Positions 14,233 to 25,945 of a stretch of DNA of 64,000 bases are shown here, piece by piece. The position numbers and the translations under genes are program-made. The DNA is taken from contig CALZFC010000005.1 in NCBI GenBank assembly GCA_945643635.1, positions 8,672,001 through 8,736,000 of the forward strand. The letters run 5' to 3'. The notes under the pieces were generated by a model, which was not told where the DNA came from, made no database searches, and saw nothing but the letters and a program-made list of their open reading frames with translations. This DNA is from Allodiplogaster sudhausi. Lineage: Eukaryota; Nematoda; Chromadorea; Rhabditida; Diplogasteridae. Numbering within the stretch: the stretch's first letter is position 1; each line of letters begins with the position of its first letter.

Positions 14233-15259
14233 TCCGCCACTCAACCGAGCCTGCTTCCACTGAAGTGGCGCGACTCTCGAGACCACCGGCTTCTGTGCCT
14301 GATTAGCAGAGAGGGAGAGAGAGACAGTGAGAGAAAGAGAGAGAGAGAGAAAGAGAAAAGAGAGAGAGAACAAGCACACCGCCAAGTCTGCTACTCGAGC
14401 AGACAAATCAGATTGGAACTCAAAAGATGTGAAATGATTGAAGCGGTCATAATCATGGGAAGAACCCGAGTATCCGATCAAGCTTTATGGCATCATTTTT
14501 CTTCATGCAAGGAATACATTCACAATTTTATTCCTGTAAAGAAAATATTAGTAGAGAACGCATTTACGTCAAGACATTGGTGCTTCATGTTGTCTCTGAT
14601 TGTGAGAGGAGCCTCTTCTTGAATTTCTCTCCACTGTGACTAAAGTGTACCCCTGTCCGGTGGATGTTTTGAGCAGCCCTTGGAGTAGTGAGAAGGAAGC
14701 ATTTAGCCTAGGACAAGACGGAAGAAAATGAGGAGGGATGGGGGGGGCACGGCAAGAAGGCGCACGTCTCCCAGCTCGAGGAAACATCTAATCGACTCTC
14801 ATCTTCTCTTTATCTCTCTCTCTCTCTCTCTTTGTCTCTAACTGTCTTCGTCTATTCCTTCTTCTAATTCTCCGTTTTCTAGTACTCTCCCTATTTTTCG
14901 TATTTATGTTCCCTCCATTTCCTCCTTCCTTCCTTTTCCTTTTTCTCCTGTGTATTGTCGAGTCCCTCAATTCCACCATGCATTTTCATGGTCATTGCAC
15001 TCTTCCATGTGAAGATTTCACGCTGGACATAGCTACAAGAGATGGATAGAGGGAGAGAGAGATCAGAGAGAGATGGAGAGAGAGACATAGAGAGAAACCG
15101 AGAGAGCGAGAGAGAGAGGCCCTACAGATCCAGAGGAGTGTGAATAAAGTAATGAACTCATATGTCGTACAAGATGCAGATATCCTTCAAGGATATTTAT
15201 AATGCATTTGATGAAGAGAAGAGAGGACAGGGAGAAGAGTGAGAGACTTCAGAAAGAGG

Positions 15260-15296
<37 letters not shown>

Positions 15297-16471
15297 TGAG
15301 AGATAGAATGAAGGTGAATGGGAGGGGGTAAGCATGAGCTATGCAATGATCATCTCACTTATTCAATCTCATTCTCCACTCTCTCTCTCTCTCTCTCTTT
15401 TTGTCTGTCCTTCTCTGTGTTTCTCTCTGTCCCTCTCAATTGTCTCTATCTCTATTTCTCTATCCATCTTCCAATCTCTCAATCCAATTCCATCCTTTCT
15501 TCTTGTCGGAAATGAATATCCAAGCAGCGTGGCCGGCCGAAATGACAATCGTTCGAATATTGGTATTGAGAGATAAATTAAGAGATACAGAAGGAAATGA
15601 GAGGGAGCAGAAAGGAAGCTGAGAGAGAATGGAAAACTGAGAGAGAGAGAGAATTGTGAAGCAGAGACGGAAGTGGAGATGGAGGAAGTAAGAGAAAAGA
15701 AGAAAGCGAGAAAGTAGGCGGGAAGATACTTTAGACTGCGCCGAGTTTCACCCACGAAAATGGAAGTTATTTTGATGAATAAGATTGTGGACCAGTCTCT
15801 TGGTGGCTGATGTTTGCTTCAAAACAAGAAGGAGCTCCCTGCGGTAATCTGGCATTTGATGGGCCACCCTCGCGCCGTTTTCTAAGTCTGCCTCGACCTC
15901 TTTTCTCATCCTCTAAATATATTCTTTGTGGTCAGCCATCAACAAACTCCGCTTGCTTCCAAGCAAAGAAGGAAATTTTCTTTCTTAACAAAATGAAAGA
16001 ATAAGAATAAATGTCCTCCTTTATACTTGCAGAAGCATGCCTGTAGTACTTTAAGTGAACTTTTTAGGACAATATAAGAGGCAATTCCTCGGAGAAAAGT
16101 ACCGAACCCTATCGAAAAGCCATAATCAGCATGTGAATAAAAAGTCATTCATCTCTTTGGCCATTGGATGCTGCAGACAGCTTCTTCCCTCTTCACACTT
16201 CTCATTCTTCGTCAATTCTCTAAGGAAACATTCTTTTCAGCTGCAGCCCAAAAGATGAAATCGACTTCCTATTTCATGTTTACTTTTGTGTTACAGTAGG
16301 ATAACACACTTTTGCCTTGTTCAGGGAAAAATCCAAGAAACATTTTTTATTGGGAAGGCCATCACAATCTTTGATAAATTTCTGGCAAGGAAGAGTCACT
16401 TTATGGCCCGCTGACCACATTGGAAAAAGGGTCTCCGGAGTCTGACTCATCTCTTTGAAGAGACGAGAGTC

Positions 16472-16502
<31 letters not shown>

Positions 16503-17409
16503 ATGGATTCAGAGAGAGACAGACGATGAGAGAAGCCAGATGATAATTCCCGAGGGAAATCGTTTAGCCGACTCGTACTCTTCTTCCTCTTTCGACTTGT
16601 CGTCTCCATCTTTCCTCTTCTTCACCAATCTCTCCGTTGCCTCGGGCACAAAAACAAACGTGGCCAAAAGCTTCTCGCCAACTCGTACAGATTCGGTTAG
16701 CGCAACAAGAAAAAAAACTTGCTGGGCCGGTAAGAGGCGCAGAAATTTCGGAAGAAAAAAAACACGCATACTCTTTGGCGGCGAAAACATCCTTTGTGCG
16801 AGTGGAAGGAAAAAAAAGAAAGATAAGCTGATTTATCGGATGTCGCGTCTGGAGTTCGAAGACATAATGCGTAGAGGGGTTCAAGCTAATTGATTTCCAT
16901 TTTGAGAGCAAAAATGACTGGAAAAATAGATGTCATACGGAAGAAAAAGTTGTTTGTTTTCAATTGCATGTTGACTCAGTGTCAGTGTACTAGTGTAAAT
17001 TAAGAAGTAGTACGTACATAGAAGTAAGAAGAGAATTAGGAGGAAGAAAGAGACAGGAAGCGAGAGAGAGGAAGAATGAGAAAAAGTTTGTGTGATACAT
17101 AATGAAAATTTTCTTTGCCTCCATTAATAATTTCATCGGTCGAATTAGTGAAGATATGTATGTGTGTACATTTATGAACATTCCCAAGTGCTCCTCTCAA
17201 TTCCTCCCACTTTCAAGATCGCAACTTTCGAGTACGGGCGAAAGTCCAAGAGTTCTGCTTGTTCCGAAGGTAATAAAAAATGTCTGAAGCTTGTACTTGA
17301 AAATTCCAGTCACGCAATGGACATCCGTTTTGATTCTGTTCTGTGGTAGCTGCTGCATGAGTAAATGGGTCTGGCTGATTATGGGGAGGAAGAGACGGCA
17401 GTATAAGGA

Positions 17410-17440
<31 letters not shown>

Positions 17441-20053
17441 GGAAGAGAGAAACAAAAAGAAATAGAAAGTCATAGAAAGCAGAGAAGAGATTTTCTTGAG
17501 TGTTGTCAAGCTGACTCTTTGGTCGTTGTCAAAAGGGGGCTTCAAAGCGTTTCTCTTCTCTTTTCCAGTCAGGCAAGCCCACGACGGGCCTGCCATCACT
17601 TTTGCCGAAAGCTCCTGGCGACTCTCGACGAGGCCGAAAGTTTTATGGTTAGAGAAGAAAGAAGAGAGAGAAGTAGTAAGAGAGCGGAAGAGATGGCGAG
17701 AGAGTTAGAGAAAGCATCTAGAAACAAGCTCTTGAAGTCATTTACAATTCTTCAGCACTCCGACCCAAAGTCTGCCGCAGTCAGACAATGAGATGAGAGA
17801 AGCGAAAGAACGAGAGAAGAGGGAGAGAGCAAAGCATTAACGGAGAGCGATAGTACGAGAGAGAGAAAGAGCGAGGGAGCTCCCATGTCAACTCCGATTC
17901 GTCATCCGCAAGGATGCAAAGCACCTGGCTCCTCTCCTCCTCCTATGTACATACATATATATATAGCGTGAGGGAGTGAGAAAGAGTAAGAAAGTTGGAG
18001 AGAGAGCAGAGCAGCCCTTCCAAATCCTTTCCTCCAATAATTTGATGCCTTTCATCATCAATCGGCTTCATGTGCGAGGCTGCTGAAGCTACTTCGCTGT
18101 TGCTTTCAGCATTGCCGCAGATGCCAGGAAAGTGGATGAAGTGCAATGAAGCGGAACAGTGCACGGGGATAGAGGGAGACGGAGAAGTGAGAGAGGATGA
18201 GAAAGTGAGAGAGCATAAGAGAGAGACTAAAAGGAGAGAGAGAGAGAGAGAGAGAAGGCCAAGTCACTCCGAAGTTCGGCTGATAATACTGCATGGAACG
18301 GCTTTCGGAGTTCTCACTCTCTAAGTTCTCACTCTCTACTGTACTACAAGCGGACTTGTTGATTCCCAAAGTCACTAAAAGAGCTCTATTTCCCCCAACT
18401 CTCGTTATTCAACTCTCGTTATTTCCCGCTCTCTCTCTCTCTCTAGGTGTCTCTAACGTTACCACAATGACTCTATTTTCTTTTCCCCCTCACTCCTCTG
18501 CCCACCTCTCCCCCATCTTCTATTACTAAAAATTGGCGTTTTTCTCTCCAGCAGAATGGCCATTCCATGGCAGTTAATTCGGTTGTCAGATGTCTCGCCG
18601 AGTGGAAAAATTGTTTTTTTTTCACTTGAATTTATCGAAATCTCCAAAGGAAAGCAAAATATTTCTATTTCGCTTTGTAGATTTATTATTTTTCAATCTT
18701 TAAGTAATGTTGACGAATATTCCATGGAACATTTGAAGACTGGTGGAAACTTAGAAAAAAAGCTCTGCGATGCTTTGGGCTTAAAAGGCTTTCTTCCGAG
18801 AAAAAAAAAGAATGTTCGTTGCCGAGTTCGCCAGGCAGACCGTGAAACGTTGTTCATCAACGACGATGAGAACAGAAGAAGCTACTTCTTCTCTCTTTCT
18901 TCTCCCTTCTCCTTCTCTCTCTTCACTCTCTCTTCATTCTCTCTCTTTCTCTGCCGTCACCCTCTCTCCCTCTCTTTCTCTAAATCTCTCTCCTCCTGCA
19001 TCTCTCATTCCAATCAATCTCTAATGACAGATGTAGTGTCAAGTGCATATGCAGCGCAGTGGCAAGGAACGAGAACAGCAGAACAGCATGTGCCATGTCC
19101 AAATTACATAATTGGACGGAGGACGAAGACAAGGAAGAAGATTGAGAGGATCAGAGAAGCAGAGAAAGCCAGCCAAAAATAGAAGAAAGAACATTTCAGG
19201 ATGAATCTGTGATGCCGAACAACTTTGCAATAGAAGATGATTTGCAGTTAATCGGCCCCAGAAGGGTTTTCCGCACAGAACTCCGCGGGTCATGGGACTT
19301 GCAGATAACAGTTTTTTTAAACCAAAGAAAAGCTACGTTCGAGCTCTTCTCACATGAAAGACAACATATCGCATTTCACACAGACAGGATTTCAAAGTGT
19401 ACTCTACGATTAAAGAACATTCCACGGTCAGAAATGTCATTCCACGGTCAGAAATGTATTCTCTTTTTTCCTTCTCCTCTCACACCCATTTTTCCACGAT
19501 TGACTAGGCAAGTCACTGGGCCACTCTACTCATTCGCACTATGAAATTTCCAACTCTGCGCAATTATCTGGCCCGGGGGGCTCTCGATCCACTCTGCCTC
19601 CAAATGTGAGCCCCCTTATTCCCGGCAAGCCCATTATCTCCTCGCTGCCGCCCACTCCCCCTGTCCCCAACTCTGTCAGCTCTCATTTCATTTGATTACA
19701 GTAACATGTGGCGGTGGGTCAGAGAGGCTACGACCGGTCACTTTATCCACTTTCTCTCTCTCCTTCGGCCAACATCTTCCAGGGACAAGCAACCGATGCC
19801 TGCGAATTTGGTGTGTGCGGCATGCTGTGGGGAGAGAGAGACAGAGAAAGGGAGAGAAAGAGAAGAAAGAGACGGCATGGGAGAGAGTTAGAAAGAGAGA
19901 GAGAGAGAGAGCGCGAGAGAGAGAGAGAGAGAGAATGTGAAAGACGCGGTGGGCGAAAGTGTGACAGAAAAATGAGATGCGGAAAGGCAAACAGAAAGAC
20001 GAGTAGGCTTCGTCTACTATGTACCTCTGTATGCAGATACGGATGACAACTAT

Positions 20054-20087
<34 letters not shown>

Positions 20088-20388
20088 AAGGTAACGAAGG
20101 GAGGGATAATGAGAGAAAAAGAGAGAGAGAGATGAAAAGAGAAAAGAAGATTATGGAGAGAGACAGAGATAGGAAGAAAGAAATGGTCTTTTCCCATGTA
20201 GCGAGAAGCTAAACGATGGAGGCGAGTGTGAGACTACATTTGCGGAGGCGCAAGATTAGCTGAGTTAAGGAAACAAGAAAGACAGAGACAGAGAGACAAC
20301 TGAATAGGGAAACAGAGCAGAAGATGAAGCTACTCATAAGGAAAGAGTGTGCTTATAATCGGAAGAAGAGATTGAAAGAGAGAGAGAG

Positions 20389-20429
<41 letters not shown>

Positions 20430-20771
20430 AATGCAAGTGACAAACGTACTCTGTCCAGAAAGATTCTTTCGCTTTATTGGAAAGCGAACAGAGGAGCAAC
20501 AGACGGAAAGGATAGCAGATGAAAGTGAAGGGAAGTGGAAGGAAAGGAATGCGAACGAGAGAAACCGATTCAAGGAACACCGATATTTTACAGCTGGAAA
20601 AGAGCATGAGAAAGAAGATTTTCTGCTTCATCTTACCTTGGTATACAGAAAGTGAGAGGTAAAGAAGACACATTTGAGAGATCTCGAAAATATGAATGGA
20701 TTCTCACCTTGAAAGACGGCGGCAACATTTGGTTGGAAGAGAAGAGCGAAGAGAAGCAAAGGGAACGTCAT
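11033..20771 (-). CDS. secreted EGF-LamG protein, 9 exons
   Basis: Proposed exons are 20771-20708, 13786-13669, 13258-13242, 12880-12621, 12516-12425, 12240-12139, 11954-11798, 11580-11480 and 11156-11033. Together they give 344 residues and close in phase. Residues 1-21 (MTFPLLLFALLFQPNVAAVF) are a signal peptide. The next exon is a compact EGF-like module whose end, GHRLARDGISC, matches the usual EGF C-terminal loop. A Thr/Pro/Ser linker with an acidic patch (NDDDDWPLLDEEE) precedes one laminin-G domain, with landmarks EADQEGLLLFAGL, AGVWHRLEVRRH, DDGIFLGGVPSNV and GCVRLLRV. The five LamG exons are secure. The 17-nt microexon and the 6.9-kb first intron are inferred from phase only. The gene may be read with its downstream neighbour as one matrix locus. 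Confidence 0.62.
14145..14228. repeat. (GA)n / (GATA-like) microsatellite
   Basis: GA run with interspersed GATA and GAAA units, about 84 bp, inside the inferred intron. Nearby impure GA blocks continue to about 14370. Confidence 0.85.
15258..15298. repeat. (GA)n microsatellite
   Basis: GA run in the same intron, with one AAA interruption. A CT-rich block of opposite polarity follows at 15380. Confidence 0.85.
17413..17440. repeat. (GA)n microsatellite
   Basis: Pure GA run on the plus strand, 28 bp, in the same long intron. Confidence 0.85.
19889..20088. repeat. two (GA)n tracts
   Basis: GA runs at about 19889-19934 and 20053-20088, separated by non-repetitive sequence, just downstream on the minus strand of the inferred signal-peptide exon. 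Confidence 0.8.
20375..20426. repeat. (GA)n microsatellite
   Basis: About 52 bp of GA with one CGA interruption, 0.3 kb inside the first intron of the EGF-LamG gene. Confidence 0.85.
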
Positions 20772-21104
20772 CTGAGGAAGTATGGAAGACCGTCTGCTCA
20801 TTCTTACTTCGAAGGACTTTCAGACGCGCCCCGACACAGAGCTGAAGAAGAATAGCCTTAGGCATAGAAGGAGGAAGAGAGAGGATGACATTGCTAGAGA
20901 AAGAGAGGTAGAGATAGAGAGATAGAGAGATATGGAAGAGGCAAGTACACCTTGCCGTCAAGGTTGTCATGGGCTGCCGTCAACGCCGTCGTCCATTGAT
21001 CTCCCTTGCTCTCTGTAGATGCCGAATGAAGGGGTGGAGAGAGAGGAGGGCTGCAAGAGACGGAGAAGATAAAGATAATGAAGAGAGAGTGCAGCAGCTA
21101 GAGG

Positions 21105-21139
<35 letters not shown>

Positions 21140-21243
21140 GCGAGGGACGCCAACGGCACACCGCCACAGACACGGCTCTCCTATCGCACACTCGCACATG
21201 CTCTCACCCATCTCGGTACACGCACCGCTGCGCAGCAAGAATA

Positions 21244-21278
<35 letters not shown>

Positions 21279-21546
21279 GAGAAGGGGAGTAGAAGAAGCG
21301 AGAATCCCCCCTCTCTGTCATGTCTCTCAGCCCTCTGTCTTTCCCATGCTCTCTCGTCACCCTCTGCCCCTTGCCTCTCCTTCTGACCCCACCCACCCAT
21401 TTAGAGCAGGAGAAGCCACAAGCAACACATCCACTCTTCTCAGCTGGAAAAAGGTCTCTCGACGTCTGGCAACTTGTGCTCTATTTTACTCACTGCTCTT
21501 TTTTACCCTCACTATTTTTGGCCTGTGCGAAGTAGCAACGAGGAAG

Positions 21547-21598
<52 letters not shown>

Positions 21599-22024
21599 TA
21601 ACTTTCTCAGATAAATATGAATATGAAAACAGCTACTTGAGTCTTACGCTGTAAGTTCTTTGTGCACATAGAGATGATTAAAGCATTTTTATATCAACAA
21701 AAAAATATGCCACTCGAAAAAAACAATAACCCGTTGCACGTGTTACCAACAGAAACTCATAAATTATTCTAGAACACGAAATTGCTTAAGTAATGTGATA
21801 TTGTATACTGTTTACTTGTATTGGAGCAAGTGAGCCAGGCCAGGAGAAGAGAACTTGGAAAATAAGTGCACTACACAATTGAACGGAAGACATATGTATG
21901 TATGTATGCATAACAAGGAATATCACAAGAACCATAAACTAGAAATTAGCCTCAAATGTTTGTTTGAGTTTATGACGTAATAACTAACCACCAGACAGTA
22001 TCGACCCGATAATATCGACTAGGA
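20772..22024. other. intergenic / promoter side of EGF-LamG gene
   Basis: No coding exon is supported. The segment holds (GA)n tracts near 21108-21134 and 21244-21278, a (TA)n tract at 21549-21593 and a short (TATG)n string near 21892. The sequence immediately before the ATG at 20771 reads TTCCTCAG on the minus strand, which could be a splice or trans-splice acceptor. Confidence 0.45.
21549..21593. repeat. (TA)n microsatellite
   Basis: An uninterrupted TA run of about 44 bp between the EGF-LamG gene and the first GT14 gene. Confidence 0.95.
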
Positions 22025-24718
22025 TTATTTGAAGCTTCCAAGCACAGTACAGTTAATCTTCTCCGGTGTCAATTTCTTGTCATTAATCAACCTATTATAT
22101 TGAACCTGAAATATATAGTTAGATGAAATTTAAAAAAAAACTCATATTGTCATTTTTATCAACCTGCTCGAGATTCTCGTAGTATTTAATATCAAGACCA
22201 TCTTTTCGAGAGCCAATCGTTCGATTGTAAAGCATTTCGGCAATGCAGTGAATTGCTGCATAATCAAACGAAGGCAGCATCTACAAGTATTTTGTAAGAA
22301 TGTTCTGTTTACAAAGAAAAAGTTATGATATAATTATATTATATAAAAATGTTAATTAATTTAAATAGTGTGATAAAAAAGTGAAATTATAAAACCTTAT
22401 TCGCCATAATACTCGTATGCTGAGAGAGAATCTGCAAGTCCTCCACTCCATACACACAAATGCCATGTCGCATGTGACGCGACCCGCAGCTCTTTTCATC
22501 GTACCAAATCGAATGTCTGCATTCAGAAAGAAGCTCAGGTGAACTTACCATAAACTATGAGTTCTTTGAACGAACCTTGATATGAAGTGATTTCGCTTTG
22601 GGAGACATCGAAAGGTGAAGCCACCCGGGATTGCCAATTCCTCGGTTGCAAGCAGAGATTCCATCAGTACTTCATCCACGCCAAACGGCTGAGAAGGCGA
22701 GGGTAAATGGAAGACGAAAAAAAAACAATTATGTATGCATGTACTTTATTTTCTTAAAAAAATGATATAAATTTCTAGACTTGTTATTACAATATAACAA
22801 AAATGAAAAGAGAGACTGACCATATCATTGAGTTCTTTGACGAGTGCAGTCACATTCATGCGTTCCAGGATGTACTCAGCTGTCTGGCGGGCCAGGCTAA
22901 CCTTCAATTATTCTAGCTAAAGACGAAAAAGAAGAGATGTTTGATTTCAAACCTGCGTTGCTCCCTTTGCCCAGTGAATATTCGCTTTTCGGCAAACTTC
23001 AGCTAAATCAGAGAAACGTTATGATGAGTAAATGTTTGAAAAGATGTTCAAAAATCGTGGTACGTACATATGTGAAGAAATAAGTAGGCAGAGAAATGAT
23101 AAAGTGAAAAGCTCTGACATTGTTCTGGCTCCATGTCTTTAGGGCAGAGTCCGAGTTTGTCAAGAGATCTTTCAAGCTTCGGCGTGCAGCGATCCCCAGG
23201 ACACGGAGTTATCTAGAAGAAAGAAACTTGACATCAGAACTTCACACTTTTAAGGAAGGATTGTCAGCAAACAATAGATATGCACATTGAAATTGTCGCG
23301 TGCCTTGGGCAGCAGCGTATTGCTGCGATTTGTGAAAGAGTGAGAGAGAGTGGGATTTTGAACGCACATTTCTCGTTATAGATGATCTTATTTTTTAAGT
23401 GGAATAAAATGAATGGATTTGAAAAGAATAAAGGCAAAGCACTTCAGCGTCGCTCGTTCCATTCAATACACCGAAGATCGTTGCGAGTTCGAATTGCGTT
23501 TTCATTATGATGTCATTGTTCTGGAAGAGAAAGAAGCTCTTTCTCTCTTTGATCATCCATTTTACAGATTAAGAACAATGACCGGACCTGCAGAAAGATG
23601 GCGTATTTCCAGGCTGTCTTTCTCTTGAGCAGAAGTCGAAGACAGTCGATGTGGGCGGTGTCCTGGAAGTGGCCGGCGCTGTCGAGGGGGTACTCGTCAG
23701 AGGAGAGATACACGTTCGGCAGACAAGAAGACAGAGCAGACATACGACGATGGAAGACGAGCGATGACTGGAATACACTCATTCAATCAAAGATAAAAAT
23801 ATTATAGGAAATCTGTTATCCACTATTCGGAAGAACAAAGAGAACAAAAAACTCATTTCAGCTGAAACCTTCTTGTCCGAAGCGAAGCAGTAAACGTTTT
23901 CACGAGCATAAGTAGCTGCCAACTGCTCTTCCAGAAATTCGTAATCCTAACAAAAGAATTATAATATAACAATTTCGTTACATGAAAAGTAAACCTGGTA
24001 GACCAGCTTGACGAAGGCGATTGGGTATCCAACATCGGGATTTCGTGGCGGGAGAATGCGGCTTCGAATTCCATCACAGCTGAAGTCCACATCATCTGGG
24101 GGAGGGTCGGCGAGAAGGGGCCGCTTGGATGCTATTGAAGCAGCATATGTGTCATCACCTAAATAGAAGAAGTCACAAATTCTACTAGAAACGGAGAAGC
24201 AGAAGGGATGGCTGCAAAGGGAAGTATTGAAATGTTTAATTAAATAAATACGTCAATATTAGAACCTTGAATGAGGCGCGCGCAGTCGATTTCTGCCACT
24301 TGCGGACGCCGCTTCGGCGACTGGGGAGATGACAAATTACGAGTGGAGTTATCTTTGATATCCTTGGCAGCGCCCGCCTCCATAAGACTCAGCGCCTCCC
24401 GAAGTCCATTCAGCTGCCTCTCAATTCGATCTCCTTGCTGCACTAGGGCTGCAAGTGTCAATATTCAATATATTAGTGGTGAAATATAAATACTCAAATC
24501 AGAGAAGATTGTTTTTATTGGAACCACTTACCGCTGAGAGCATCCTGTGAACGATTGCCAAACTGAGAGAATACGCTTGAAGCTGCGAAGGTGAAGCCAG
24601 TCGATAGAGACGAAGTCGATAGGTACTGAAGGACGAAGACGGAAAGTAGCACGATGACAATGATAATGAAGGAGAGATGCCAGAATGACGACTTGAACGA
24701 AGAGATTGAAGAACGCAT
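22025..24718 (-). CDS. GT14 (core-2/I-branching-like) glycosyltransferase, copy A, membrane-anchored
   Basis: Thirteen exons give 508 residues and close in phase: 24718-24532, 24448-24266, 24158-23995, 23946-23869, 23767-23588, 23520-23443, 23212-23119, 23002-22953, 22901-22821, 22688-22576, 22516-22396, 22280-22164 and 22105-22025. Residues 14-33 (HLSFIIIVIVLLSVFVLQYL) form a type-II signal anchor. A coiled-coil-like stem with QQGDRIERQLNGLREALS follows, then the catalytic region: YPIAFVKLVYQ, LPNVYLSSDEY, TAWKYAIFLQNNDIIMKT, HWAKGATQVSLARQTAEY, FGVDEVLMESLL, RHGICVYGVEDL and FDYAAIHCIAEMLYNRT. The architecture fits a Golgi beta-1,6-N-acetylglucosaminyltransferase-like enzyme that modifies O-glycans. 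Donor and acceptor specificity cannot be read from sequence. Paralogues follow at 28.3-30.5 kb and 62.7-64 kb on the same strand. Confidence 0.85.
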
Positions 24719-25738
24719 CGAAGTGGTAGGCAAGAGAAAGTTTCGCTCGGACTTACTGAATGGACCATGAATCAAATGGGCAAAGCAACAGCGATGACTC
24801 GACGCCTCCAAAATACATTCATTCATTCGTTACTTCCTATATAGACAGGACACTGATCTACCCAGGTAATCTGCGTAGAAGCTTTAGTGTATGGGCGATC
24901 CAGTTCTTGCAATTACAACAGAAAACTTTATGTGGTGGATAAAAGATCGATGGCTTGTTGGGCGTCAATACATAGGTAAATCTCATGTATATACTATAAA
25001 ATTTGCGTATGTCCTTGAAAAAAGTGGTTTCCTGAGAGGCGTCACCTTTTTCTAAATAAGACGTATGAAGTACACATATCGAAGAGAATGAAAGGAGGAA
25101 GGCGGCAAGCGAACATGAGGAAAAGCACACAATTCAAATGAACTTTTCACTATGTTGAACGCACTTTTCGTGATAAACAGTATTAACAGGTGCAAGTGGC
25201 CTAGTACAAAAAATTGGTCTCTTGAGAATTATTTTAATTTTTATTTTTTCCTATTCTTTTAAATTCTGTTTTCTTGGGACAATCGCTTATCTTAAGAAAC
25301 TTTTTTCAATCACTTGTCTTTCACACATATGTATGTACTACTCTTTCCTACATTTCAATATCTTCAGCGCGAAGAGCAATATGGAATTTTTCAGCCAAAT
25401 TATTTTAAGAAAGGAACTCTTAGGTTAATAGAAATCTTATCTCAATTAAAAGATCTAAAAAGAAGTATAGGTAGGTCTAAAATTGGTAAAAAAAAATGTG
25501 CAATGGGGATGATTGCAAGCTTCCTCAAACATTCATTCCGTCCTATTTCCTGTAACAGTACACTGATATGCCCATTTTATTTGCATGCCTTATTGCATGG
25601 GCGAGACACTTCTTGCTAACATTAAAGAACATGTTAAGTGGCGGCCATAGGATCAAATGGCCTGTTGAGCCCCGTCTAAATCTCATTCTTACATACATAC
25701 ATATATCTAATACGAAACGACATAAATGTCATGAAAAT
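24719..25738. other. upstream region of GT14 copy A with internal duplication
   Basis: No supported exon. Roughly 24790-24990 and 25525-25700 are diverged copies of each other. Both contain TGGGCGA, then GTGG..GATC-like and AAATCTCAT strings in the same order. Around 25040-25200 there is also similarity to 61930-62060 beside GT14 copy C, including GAATGAACTTTT-like sequence and a minus-strand hydrophobic FLLSF-type frame. The block looks like debris of local duplications that carried GT14 flanks. Confidence 0.45.
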
Positions 25739-25945
25739 CTAACCGCATTTAGGACGTGGAAGGACGAGGCAGAAGATTGTTTGACTAGACCGAGGCTTCT
25801 TCTCTCCCTTATCAGCTACAATGCCACGCAGCTGAGCTTCGAAAGAGGAAAGGAGAATAAATGACTAAACGGAGGGCGAGGCTCTCTGGACAGCAAGGAG
25901 GATGACCAGGAGTACAAGGACATGCAATGGCAGATATGTTTTCAT
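25739..25945 (-). CDS. candidate small secreted peptide, 2 exons
   Basis: A minus-strand ATG at 25945 opens MKTYLPLHVLVLLVILLAVQ, a convincing signal peptide ending near RASPS. Splicing at GTTTAG to the acceptor CGAAGCTCAG keeps phase 0 and adds about 31 residues, ending in a tail with two cysteines (IFCLVLPRPKCG) and a stop at 25739. Without splicing the frame stops after 26 codons. The donor is weak and there is no homologue I recognise, so this is a candidate only. Confidence 0.33.

Larger units (their letters stand above)
13787..20707 (-). other. 6.9-kb repeat-rich first intron (inferred)
   Basis: The segment between the signal-peptide exon and the EGF exon contains no other exon I could support. 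It is dominated by (GA)n tracts on the plus strand, so the transcribed strand is pyrimidine-rich. Shorter CT stretches lie near 14811-14832, 15380-15400, 18430-18446 and 18890-18995. Open frames in it are repeat-encoded Ser/Leu or Glu/Arg strings. Confidence 0.5.
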
